Translations under genes and position numbers: made by a program
NCBI GenBank assembly: GCA_029168955.1
Contig: JAPDOI010001558.1
Coordinates: 48,501 to 112,500, forward strand
Reading direction: 5' to 3'
DNA: 64,000 nt
From: Aplectana chamaeleonis
Lineage: Eukaryota; Nematoda; Chromadorea; Rhabditida; Cosmocercidae
The notes under the pieces: generated by a model
Databases searched by the model: none
What the model was told of the DNA's origin: nothing
What the model saw: only the letters and a program-made list of their open reading frames with translations
In this document: in pieces, positions 22,774-32,990 of the stretch
Position numbering within the stretch: position 1 is the first letter of the stretch
Layout: each line of letters opens with the position of its first letter

Positions 22774-23310
22774 AGGCAGTGGTCACGATGAAAAACGTTT
22801 TCGAAAAAACTACAAAATCAGCTTAGATATAAAACAGCTCAAAAACTATGAAAGTAGCGCGGTGAAAAACGGGCTAGAATTAGAGTTATTAAGACCCTAA
22901 ATTTCCAGCTCGTGCACACGTGCACAGAAAGATCACAGTCTCATGACAAGCATTCAAAAATCATCGACACTCAGAGGAAGAAATAAATGCAAATTTACCT
23001 AATAAAACAGTTGAACAATGAAAGCAAGCACTTCAACCAATGTTTTTGACTAGATGTGAACATAAATCCGAAAGTTCATTGTTTGAAATTCAAGTTCAAG
23101 CCAGCTGATGTTCTTGATATTAGAGATCATCGATGCCGATGATATGGGGTGGACTCGTCCACCATCAAAAGACAAGAAAGTTCAGGCTTCAAATTTGGCC
23201 CAGAACAGCGTTTTTTTCGCGATTTTTTCTTATAGGTCCTACTACTCTATACCCAGAAAAGGGTTTAGAGAGGAAAAGAAGACGAGCATATTTGAGCGCG
23301 ACCACTGCCT
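22774..23310 (+). mobile_element. TTAA-flanked element (family TTAA-2), copy 2
   Basis: Between TTAA at 22770-22773 and 23311-23314; AGGCAGTGGTCACGATGAAA to GAGCGCGACCACTGCCT. The interior follows copies at 58515 and 62634 closely (ATATGGGGTGGACTCGTCCA and neighbours). Confidence 0.9.
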
Positions 23311-23489
23311 TTAAATTTCCTTAATAAGAGCTTTCCGTCTTGAAGAAAATGTTACGACCTTCAGATAGAAACTAATTAAATATCAAAAACCAGTTTTGGT
23401 AAAACAAGCTCTCTTAATTGAAATATTATTCACCGTCTGCTATTTATTCAGAAAGGAAAAAGTGCTCTTTAATTAATTTTTTTACTGTT

Positions 23490-23880
23490 ATAAAGCCCAG
23501 AATAATACTTATAGGGAATGTGGCCCTGATTACGGCCATCAAACACCAACTGCAAGGTTATCTGAAATAAATGAAATGCTGTAACTTAATGAATAATCTG
23601 GTAAATACGAAAATCGTTGAATAAACAGGTAAATAGTAGTTTAAATCCATAAATGCATATCTTGAAAAATGAAAGAGTGAAAAAATCACAGACTGTAAAT
23701 GAAATAGATGATGATTAAATACATTATGCAGTTAATAAAATAAGAAAGATGGGTAGAAATTTAATAATTTATATATTACTACATGAATAATTTCTCAAAA
23801 ATGATGGAAAATAGAAAATCTTACCCGTAGTGCGAATATATGTAAGAAGAAGCAGCATGGAATACAGGGTTATAGATTTC
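23490..23880. repeat. right arm of the long inverted repeat (partner 21342-21770)
   Basis: Reverse complement of the left arm. Its outer end, ATTGAAATCTATAACCCTGT on the minus strand, also matches 12833-12855. Confidence 0.7.
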
Positions 23881-24225
23881 AATAAGGCTCAGACATTCTG
23901 GCGTTTCTAACGCGCACTGTACCGTCCCATTTCGACCTGTGCGGGGCAAACGGCAGAGTTCCCGCATGGCCATTCCGGTCTGCGTTCAGCGCCTGCCAAA
24001 CCTCGGATTCCGCCGTTTGGGTGGCGATGGCGTCACTGCTGCAAAGAGGCTCGGTGTTGCGTTCATACACGATTTGACTGGGCATGAACTCGTTTGATCT
24101 GCCGAATCACGTTAGGCAGCGTCCATACGTCGCGAGAGCGGGCGCTACCGCTGTTGTGCGCTTCTCGACGCTCCTCAACGCTGACCGCAAATCAACACTT
24201 GAAAACACCCCCCCCCTCCCACCTC
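23881..24225. other. GC-richer unassigned segment with a minus-strand frame
   Basis: A 68-codon minus-strand frame (24085-23879) has ordinary amino-acid composition, but no recognisable domain, start context or splice partner. It could be a captured exon or chance; no function is proposed. Confidence 0.2.
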
Positions 24226-24927
24226 CTCAGATAGAGACGTCACACTTCCCGCGGTACCACTAGCCGACGTCCCGTAACCCCTCCCGCGGAAGGCCAGTAG
24301 AACGGTCGAGGGCAGTCGGCAGCGACGTTTTGTTGACTGCCCGTACACAGTGAACAAGCACTCTCCGGCCCTTCTGCCACCGCCTTACGGCTAATCTGAT
24401 GACTAACAGAAGACAGTCCTAAAACAGTCCGCGGCACATTTGAAAATCATCCTTTGAGTAAAGGTCTGTTAAAACAAAATTTATAAAATCCTTTTCTGGG
24501 GACTTCATCTTGAACTGCTCTTGGCAAGTAAGGAGTGAGCCTATACTGGCAAGCTTCCTACACTCACTGGTCCTTGCAGTCTTCCCATTCGCTGATGCCA
24601 TTAACGGACAGCGGTTTACCTGCCTAAGACCAGCGTCGCACACAGCGCGGGTTTTTAAAAGAGTCTCAACACAGCGTTCTCTGCTGAGCAATCGTTCATT
24701 GGCTCCACTCTAGTGGGTGGTGCAATGATTATATCAAAGTGGGAATCGATGAGTGAGTGTTCGATGACCACCAGGAATAGCCGACTGCCGGCCGACACTC
24801 CGCGGGAAGCCTGGAAAGCCTCTCTTTCCGCGGGAAGTGGGGCGCTGTGCCGTGCCCATGAAACTGGAGCCACGCGAAGTCCACTAGCCCGACTTGGCCG
24901 GCGGGAAGTGAGCTGTTTCTATCTGAG
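24226..24927 (-). mobile_element. CTCAGATA-type element, copy 3
   Basis: 702 bp, CTCAGATAGAGACGTCACAC to GAGCTGTTTCTATCTGAG. It is nearly colinear with copy 2 (4576-5273), including the TTGAACTGCTCTTGGCAAGT segment. Flanking TC on both sides is compatible with a two-base duplication. Confidence 0.8.
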
Positions 24928-25292
24928 TCGTGTTGATTCGATTGAAAACGTTTGATCGGGTGATCAATCGCTCGAGTCGGCGCAACGACTGATGATTTCC
25001 CACGGTTTTCTGCTTCCGTGGTGGGATTATGAAGAACAAGGGCAGTAGTTTTGCTACAGGTTTAGTGTCACCTGCTTTAATGATGGAGCAGTAAGCTTGA
25101 AACTTGTTGCTTGCTCCGTGGCGCGCGAGAGCGAGCGGGCGAGGGCGCGCGAGAAGGAGCGTTTGTGAGCGGCTAGCGAATCGTGTACCCACGATGAGCA
25201 TCGATTTTGCGTAATCGCACGCTCTCGCCACGTATGGACGGAGCCTTATCGATGACTCCACAATTGACCAGGCCCATATCAGCAGCAGAGCA

Positions 25293-26443
25293 CTCAGATA
25301 AAAACAGCCCACTTGTCGCCGGCCAAGTCGGCCTAGTCGACTTCGCGCGGCCCCAATTTTTTAAGCGTGGCACAGCGCATCACTTCCCGCGGAAAGAGAG
25401 GCTCTCCCGTCTCCCCGCGGAGCGTCCGCGGACATTCGGCTGTTCCTGGGGGTCGTCGAACACTCACTTTTCGATTCTCGCTTTGATATCATCATTGCAC
25501 CACCCACTAGAGTGGAGCCAATGAACGATCGATGAGCAGAGAACGCTGTGTTGAGACTCGTTTCAAAACCCGCGCTGTGTGCGACGCTGGTCTTGGGCAG
25601 GTGAATCACTGTCCGTTAATGGCATCTGCGAATGGGAAGGCTGCCAGAAGCAGTGATTTTGGGAAGCTTCCCCGTAGAAGCTCACTCCTTACTTGTCAAC
25701 AGCAGTTCAAAATGAAATCCCCAGGAGCGGATTTTTCAAATTTTGTTTCAACAGACCTTTACTTAAAGGGTGATTTTTAAAGACAGTGTTCACGATAAAT
25801 TTCACTTCCGATATCTCCACGGTTTACGAAAGGTCTGGTGCCCTATATAGCAAGGCATGCTTAAAAAGGACACGAAGGACGCCTTTTTGAGCAAAAATGG
25901 GCCCTCTTGTTTACGTTGATTTTTGAGCGTGGAGGAATTGACCGCTAGAAGGATGATACCTATCAGTGCAATGAAGCAAACAGCTCACTTATCAGCACTT
26001 CCTTCACTTGATCATTCCTGTAACCTGAGTCTTCATTTGTTCCTTTCGAGGGGCGGATCTGGGGCACGAGGCGTGTCTGGGGCCCCAAAACGCTTGTTTG
26101 CAGCCGTTATTTTGCCACTCCTGGCTCGTTTTCTACCGTTGTTTCGACACTGGGAGCCTAGGATCCTTCTCGCCTATCATTTCACTGTGGAAGGTCAATG
26201 AGGATGATCATCGTGAACGCTGCCTTTAAATGTGCCGCAAACTGCTTTAGGATTGTCTTCTGTCAGTCAACAGATTAGCTGTAAGGCGGTGGTAGAAGGG
26301 CAGCAGAGTGCATGTTCACCGTGTACGGGGAGTCAACGAAACAGAGCTGCCGACTGCCCGTGACCGATTCATTAGCCTTCCGAGGGAGGAGTTACGGGAC
26401 GTCGGCCAGTGGTACCGCGGGAAGTGTGATGTCTCCATCTGAA
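25293..26443 (+). mobile_element. CTCAGATA-type element, copy 4, split by a TTAA element
   Basis: Begins CTCAGATAAAAACAGCCC and ends GATGTCTCCATCTGA. The family segment GATTTTTAAATGTGCCGCAA is opened at its TTAA by the 445 bp element at 25781-26225; the uninterrupted form is in copies 1, 5 and 6. Confidence 0.85.
25781..26225 (+). mobile_element. TTAA-flanked element (family TTAA-4)
   Basis: 445 bp, AGACAGTGTTCACGATAAAT to CATCGTGAACGCTGCCT, with TTAA at 25777-25780 and 26226-26229. The left half (GGTCTGGTGCCCTATATAGC) recurs at 54978-55065, and the GGCCCTCTTGTTTACGTT part at 63760. A 92-codon frame inside is not conserved. Confidence 0.9.
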
Positions 26444-26451
26444 CACGTATA

Positions 26452-27399
26452 CTCAGATAGAAACAGCTCACTTCCCACTGGCCAAGTCGGGCAAGTCGAC
26501 TTCGCGCGACCCCAATTTCGTGGGCGTGGCACAACGCCCACTTCTCGCGGAGAGAGAGGTTTTCCCGTCTTAAGCCTCTTACACAGTTATTTTGCCGTCC
26601 GACGTCCAGCAATGCTATCCGACGTCGCTCGCGGCGCCCACTACGCCTGTGGCAGAGCAACCGATAATATCGACCATCCTACCATCAACGGAGAAATTAC
26701 GCACCGACGTCGAGCGCCGCATTGCGACGTCGGTCATCCGGCGTCGCACTGCGGCACTCCATGACGCCGCAGTCCTATCTTTTAACGTGCCGGACGTCGT
26801 CGTCCGGCAGACTGTGAAAGACGCATTACCGCGGAGCGTCCGCGGACATTCGGCTGTTCCTGGGGGTCGTCGAACACTCACTCATCGATTCCCACTTTGA
26901 TATCATCATTGCACCACCCACTAGAGTGGAGCCAATGAACGATTGCTGAGCAGAGAACGCTGTGTTGAGACTCCTCTCAAAACCCTCGCTATGTGCGGCG
27001 CTGGTTTTAGGCAGGTGAGCCACTGCCCGTTGATGGCATCTGCGAATGAAAAGACTGGAAGAGCCAGTGAGTGTAGCAAGCATCCCGTGTAAACTCACTC
27101 CTTACTTGTCAGGAGCAGTTCAAGGTGAAGTGCCCAGAAAGAGATTTTTTGAAATTTTGTTCCAACAGACCTTTATTTCAAGAGTGATTTTTTAAATGTG
27201 CCGCAAACTGCGTCTGGATTGTTTTCTGGCAGTCATCAGATTGGGTGGCAGAACGGCCGCAGAGTGCTTGTTCACCGTGTTCGGGCAGTCAACAAAACGA
27301 CGCTGCAGACTGCCCGCAACCGATCTATTGGCCTTCCGCAGGAAGGGTTACGGGACATCGGCTAGTGGTACCGCGGGAAGTGTGCTGTCTCTATCTGAG
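26452..27399 (+). mobile_element. CTCAGATA-type element, copy 5, with CpG-rich insert
   Basis: 948 bp, CTCAGATAGAAACAGCTC to GTGCTGTCTCTATCTGAG, flanked by TATA on each side. About 240 bp (26580-26830) absent from other copies is inserted where they read CCCGTCTTCCCGCGGAGCG. The insert has inverted ends TTACACAGT / CTGTGAAAG and many GACGTC motifs. Open frames across it are unsupported. Confidence 0.75.
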
Positions 27400-27900
27400 T
27401 ATAAGGGGCCTCATCCCAGAAAGAGTGCAGTCGGCTTCTCGGGGCCTGGAAAGTGGCTACGAGTCACTCTTTGGACGATTTTTGACCGCTGAGGGGTCTC
27501 CCCCACGGTCCTCAGCAAGGGAAGCTCTCTCGCGGTCGACCGTGGCGTGGTTGATGTCCCTGTCGCGGACCGCGGTGGGGATGACCCCTCACGCGGGCCG
27601 CGACATGGACCGTGTCCTTGTTGGGGGAGACCCACTCCTATTAAAATAATGAAACGCCGCCCCTAGCGCCGCGTGCTTCTATAATAGAACGACGACCTCC
27701 TTTGCCGTTGTAAATCTAATCTAGCATGGTCGAAACCTGCAAACGGCAGTGAATCGCCGGAAATCGCGGGCGGAACCGAACATGACTGAAACCTGCAAAC
27801 GGCAGTGAATCGCCGGATATAGCCGGGCAAACGGCGAATAGGGGGCACCCGCTTTGCTCATTTTTTCGTACCTAACGGGAGCGGTTTAGATTATGACCCG
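27400..27900. other. GC-rich unassigned segment with a 56 bp tandem duplication
   Basis: The unit containing GAAACCTGCAAACGGCAGTG occurs twice (about 27722-27830). The upstream CGCGGTCGACCG / GCGGACCGCGG stretch is palindrome-rich. No gene recognised. Confidence 0.45.
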
Positions 27901-28155
27901 CATTTGCTGCGCGTTACAAACCCCACAATGCCTGAGTGGTGGGGGAGCTGTAGCACTGCAGAAATTATTATGCCGCGAACAAATCAGGTGATTCCATCAC
28001 AGCATCGATTATTTGATTAACTGCCAGGGCTGGAGCTGGAATAACACACGACCACCCGTACACCCTTACTCAAACTCACCGCAACGCACATGTCGGACTG
28101 CCAAGCTCCTCCCTGCGAGTTGCTCGGGCACCGAGGGTATCACCCCGCCTCTTAA

Positions 28156-28641
28156 AGGCAGTGTTCACGATAAAAATCGTTTTTCTGTTTTTCCGCCTAT
28201 CTTGAAAACGGCCCCATGCTGATTCCAATGGTGTCTCTGAAATCATACAAGACCTTCTGTGAACGCAGGTATGGTCCCTCAAAGATTGAGCTATGGAAAC
28301 ATGGTGGACGAGTTGTCCGAGGCTTGTAACTTCCGTCTTTTGCAGCCGATCTATGCGAGCTGAACTGAGTAAAGAGAGAAGCTGAGAATGAAGGGAAGAA
28401 CGGGGCTAATGATTGAAAATCATCGCTCATCTCACGATCTTGAGCATTCATTTGTTCACGTCGGTGGGCGTGTGATGCGCTTTTGGGGTTTTCAATGCGC
28501 TCGAAGTTGCAACTTCGGGCTCTTTTGGGGCTCTTCCTGGCTCGTTTTCATGCGTTCTTTCGACGTTAACGTTACAGAGTGTCCCTCCACTACCCAATCC
28601 TAGTGGAATTTCGAAAACGTTTTTCATCGTGAACACTGCTT
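28156..28641 (+). mobile_element. TTAA-flanked element (family TTAA-1), intact reference copy
   Basis: 486 bp, AGGCAGTGTTCACGATAAAA to CATCGTGAACACTGCTT, between TTAA at 28152-28155 and 28642-28645. It defines the uninterrupted form of 3107-4291 and 6125-6585. Confidence 0.85.
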
Positions 28642-28991
28642 TTAAGTATCACAGGAAATGTTTGTTGTGACAATGAAATCTTTTGTAGACCCGTCCTTTG
28701 CAATTCTCTACTCTCTATTGCTCCGTTCTTTCCTTAGGGCCCCAACTAATTCTGCTCTGCATAAAATGTTCTTCTATTTTCGATTGACCCAATTTTCCAC
28801 CGGTGACAACCATCATGAACATTTTCATCCAACCGGACTACTAGTCCATGTTATAGAATAATGTCACTGAAATACGACGTTTAAATGTCTTTCTCGCCGT
28901 TTCTTCGTAATTCTTGTAGCACTTGGAGGCCAACGCATTGTTTTATGTGAAAAACTCGGGGATGAAAATTTATCGTGAACACTGTCTTTAA

Positions 28992-29542
28992 AGGCAGTGG
29001 ACGCGATCAAATACGCGTGTCGTCTTTTTCTCTCCAAATCCTTTTCTTGGTCTCGAGTAGTAGAACCTATAGGAAAAAATCGCGAAAAAACCACTTTTCT
29101 GGGCCAAATTTGAAACCTGAACTTTCTTGTGTTTTGATGGTGGACGAGCCCACTCCACATCAGCTGTATTGATGACCACTTATATCAAGAACATCAGCTG
29201 GCTTGAAATTGAATGTCAGTCGATGAGCCTTTGGATTTACGTACACATCTAGTCAAAAACATTGACTGGAGAGCTTTCTTTCATTGCTCAACTGTTTTTA
29301 TTCGTTAAATTTGCATTTATTTCGTCCTCTGAATGTCGATGATTTTTGACTGCTCGGCATGAGACTGCGATCTTTTTCGTCATCGCTGTGTGGACGTGTG
29401 CACGAACTGGCTTCTTTGGGCCCTAGAAACTCTAGTTCCAGCCCGTTTTTCACCGCGCTAACTTCATAGTTTTTCAGCTGCTTTTGATCTAAGCTGATTT
29501 TTGTAGTTTTTTGGATAACGTTTTTCATCGTGACCACTGCTT
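28992..29542 (-). mobile_element. TTAA-flanked element (family TTAA-2), copy 3
   Basis: Between TTAA at 28988-28991 and 29543-29546; AGGCAGTGGACGCGATC to CATCGTGACCACTGCTT. The left TTAA is also the right flank of another element end (GTGAACACTGTCT) whose start was not found, so two elements abut at one TTAA. Confidence 0.85.
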
Positions 29543-29546
29543 TTAA

Positions 29547-30300
29547 GCCAAGCCATAAAGTGAGCGCAGTTTACGAGTTCTTTGTCACTCTGACAAGACT
29601 GGAAATGGACAAATCAACCCCGCAGGGGAGGAAGCGGACATTGCTCGCTCGGGCTGCCGCGTCGCGGTCGAATATCGCGCGCGCGGCGAAATTTAGAAAT
29701 CCACCACCGTTTAGTAGTCTTCAGTGCTCTTTATGAGTAACTGGCTGTCGTTCGTGACAATAAGTCAACGCAGGGAAGGAAGCAATGCTCCAGGACATGT
29801 GAATTCATCTAATATCACTTAAAACTGGAGATGTCAGATAGCCGCCCATCTCATGGCGCGTGACGTTATCTGTCTGACCGCGACGTGGCACGCAATATCC
29901 GCCCCCCTCCCCACCCCCCCGAGTTTTAGTTCTGTGGCGTTGACCGGTGTCCTTGAGGTGCTTCGAAGCAACAATTACGAATCATGGTCTCTAGAACACC
30001 TCAAGAACCCCAGGCGACGCCGCAAAATGCTAAAAATGGAGAAGAATTTAAAAATTCACAAAATAGCCAGGCATGGGCCCAGGATGGGGAGAGAAATGAA
30101 AGAAAACTAAAATTAAACAATTCTGGACGAAGGACAAGGTAGGGACGGAAGATGGGGGCAAATCAAAGGAGATATCAAAAAGTAGGGGTGCGTGCGAGGG
30201 TAGAAGAGGCGGTATTTACGGATGTGGTTTTACGATTTCTGCAGAGTTTGATACAAGTATTTCAGAATTAGAAGAATTTATAGAGGTGGCGAGAGTGAAA
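29547..30300. other. unassigned, purine-rich 3' half
   Basis: Two plus-strand frames (29530-29736, 29853-30110) are open but Arg/Lys-rich without recognisable domains or splice signals. A pyrimidine run lies near 29890. Confidence 0.25.
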
Positions 30301-30329
30301 ATTGATGATTTTTAGCCGTTTCGACGCCC

Positions 30330-32200
30330 GGCAGTGTCCCGTTCTAGGCTCAAACGGGACCAATCGACCTGACACTCGGCCTACAACATAATTTTTCAAT
30401 CAGCTTTCGAATAAGAACTGCGCCTCAGACTCAAAACGCCCGCGATCCCAACCACGCTCAATGCAGGCTGTTTTGAAACAGTGACCACTTCTCTAGAAGC
30501 ATTTCCCTCCTAGCGCCACCCCCGTGATTTTGACTTTGAAAAACGACCCTCGACCACCGACGTTCCGTTCTCGGCTCAAGCGGGACCAATCGATTTGAGA
30601 CTCGGCCTACAACATTACTTTTTCATCCTCTTTCAAATAAACTATGCGGCAGCCCAATCCGAGAAATTTGATTTTTTACCCTTTCGGGATATATTAAAAC
30701 AGCGTTTTTCCCCTGTTTGGCGCCCCGGCAGACAGAGCCATCGTCGTTCGCTCAGGCTCAGAATGCCCGCGATAACAACTACGCTCAACATAGACACTTT
30801 TAAAACTGTAATTCCTATTGTAAGAAGCTGCCGTAATCGAATCCCGACTATTATCAGCCCATATCGAATTTTGATTTTCCGAGACCAGCTATAGCCGGCC
30901 AAGGCACTGCGACAGTGTTACGTCGAGAGAAGGAGCACCATCGCTTCCAAACGGCACTGAACGGACGCTTACCAACGCCCCCCCCCACTCATGGAGTCTC
31001 AATTATAATCCTCAGTTCAACATAGCGGTCCTTCTCGTCTCGCGGTAGAGACAGGGGTAGTGATGCAGAGCGCAGAGAAGAAGGGGAGCAAACCGAGAGC
31101 TAGCCAGCATGTCGCCTCGCTTATCGATTCGTCATATCGAGGCTAGGGGAGTGTGAGCAGCGTAAGATGGATCGTGCGGCCCGATTCGGGTTATCGGAGA
31201 ACTCACACCCGTTGCGAAATCACCACCCATCTAAAACTTCGCTACAAGTGGCCCCTTCCCCTTCCAAATAAAAAAAAAGAGCAAGTTGCCCAATAATGCG
31301 GCGGGTGTGAGTTCCCATAGATTCCCCAATTCGGCATTGAATTCTGGTTTCACCAGGAGGGTCTCCGAGGATCTTGGATTGAACACATGCTTGATTTCGA
31401 AACTATTCGGAAAAATATCAAGCATACGCAAGCTTCATCTGAAAACGGTTCATGATCACTGAATACCCTTGAACTGTATACAAGTACTCGTAACTTCAAT
31501 TAGTATGCACCATGCTAACAAATGCCTCATTGTTGTATATTGCGTTCAAGTAGGCTGAGTCTCAGGTCGATTGGTCCCGATTCAGTTGAGAACGGGACGT
31601 CGGTGGTCCAGCTTGAAGCGAAAATGGACTTGGCACATGTGAGAGTGGCAAAAGTTCGACCTTTCCGGATTGGGCTGGCGCAAAACTCATTCGAAAGAGG
31701 TTCGAAAAGTAATTTTGCAGGCCGAGGCTTAGGTCGATTGGTCCCGTTTGAGCCGAGAACGGAGCGTCGGTGGTCGAGAGTGGTTTTTCAGAGCCAAAAT
31801 CACGGAGGGTGGCGCTTGGCGGGGAATCCCTCCAGAGAGGTTTTGACTGCTTCAAAAGAGTGATTTCGGCATGGATCCTGAAAAGACTTTGCGTTCCCTA
31901 TTGGAGATTGGCGCGAACTCGGTGCACCTACTTTATAGAATTCGGCACCGAGTTTGCGCCAACCTTCAACAGTGAACGCGAAGTCTCTTCCAGATCCATG
32001 CCGACGTTATATATTGAGCGTGGTTGTGATCGCGGGGATTTTGAGGCCGCGCGAAGTACGATGATTGTGCCCGCCGGGGCGCCAAACAGGGTAAAAACGC
32101 TGTTTTAGCATATCCCGAAAGGGTGAAAAATCAAAATTTCTGGATTGGGCTGGCGCAGTGCTTATTCCAAAGAGGATTAAAAAGTAGCATTGTAGGCAAA
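30330..32200. repeat. composite long inverted repeat cluster
   Basis: The left block 30430-30800 is complemented by segments of 31554-32195: 30608-30750 pairs with 32040-32195 (CCTGTTTGGCGCCCCGGC and complement), and 30480-30600 pairs with 31730-31860. Within the right block the hairpin repeat at 31868-32005 is inserted. The centre (30900-31550) is unique. The sequence ends in a TAA microsatellite (32207-32225). Confidence 0.65.
31868..32005. repeat. short hairpin repeat (MITE-like), copy 2
   Basis: Second copy of 741-892, GGCATGGATCCTGAAAAGAC to CTTCCAGATCCATGCCG, with the same inner GGCGC...GCGCC arms. Confidence 0.65.
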
Positions 32201-32536
32201 TAATAAAAAATAATAATAATAATAAACTGTTTCTTTGGTGAGAGGAACCCGAGAAGACTGTTATGTGACGTGGGCGAGGTGATCCTTTCCGCTTGCTTTC
32301 ACTGTGGGTTTTCTATTCGTATTAAAAAATATCAATTATTAAATTTTGCCGTATCTGATCTAAAACCAGAGATTTACTTGGATATCCCGGTGATCAATTA
32401 AAGATGTGTCTCCCATGCTCGTCGCAATTGTTTGAAGCTACATAGGTTGCTGTTTGATCTCAGTGGCTAGCAAAACAAAGCGGATGTCGAGAATTTCGAT
32501 CTCTGTTGCCCGGGATTTTATTTCTATAGCTTGAAA

Positions 32537-32990
32537 TTAAACGACGTTGAGCTGTAGGATGGGCATCACAACTTGTCTGTTCGGCGAAAATGCGCTTTCA
32601 GTTAGTATATGTATGAATCCATATGCGCTAAAACCGAAATTGTCTGAGGGAGACCTGGAAGCAAATGGAAATTTATCAGTAACACGGCAGCAACCTAAAA
32701 TATAATACGCCATTTCTCCTTTCATCTGCTCGACTTTATAAATGAGGTACACATAATTGTTTGTGCAGTCGTAAACATGTAACTGACAGCAGTTTCTCAT
32801 TTCCTATGTGAAAGTCTCTCTAATTACTTCAAACCTACCTTTGTTACATTAGTAAGTTTCATATCCGATTTCGATGTGTCAGTCGTGTGTAAATCCGCTC
32901 CATTTCCCTCATTACACATATTGTACATTACATATATGCATATACTTCAGTATGAACAATTACACGGGATGCTTGAATCTAAATGACGAG
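32537..32990 (-). CDS. hypothetical minus-strand ORF facing the receptor 5' end
   Basis: A 95-residue open frame (32815-32537) begins exactly after a TAG that could be a 3' splice site (CACATAG/GAA) and ends in TAA. Upstream, a frame with MYNMCNEGNG (about 32932) runs to a GT donor (AACAAAG/GTAGG, near 32844) in matching phase. The implied 35-nt intron is shorter than usual for nematodes, which counts against the model. The peptide is Cys- and Tyr-containing with no known domain. It overlaps the region just upstream of the receptor ATG on the other strand. Function unknown; possibly chance. Confidence 0.22.
32951..32951 (+). promoter_or_regulatory. trans-splice-like 3' acceptor before the receptor ATG
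   Basis: ATACTTCAG/T lies directly before ATG at 32952. Nematode spliced-leader acceptors are commonly within a few bases of the start codon, so this supports the chosen start over the in-frame Met further upstream (32874). Spliced-leader use is inferred. Confidence 0.5.

Noticed and set aside
24884..25312. 142-codon minus-strand ORF
   Set aside because: It runs across the ends of two CTCAGATA elements and GCGCGAGAG low-complexity DNA, so it cannot be one conserved protein.
26312..26900. Overlapping 100-150 codon ORFs on both strands
   Set aside because: They span element boundaries and a CpG-rich insert; overlapping frames on both strands reflect high GC.
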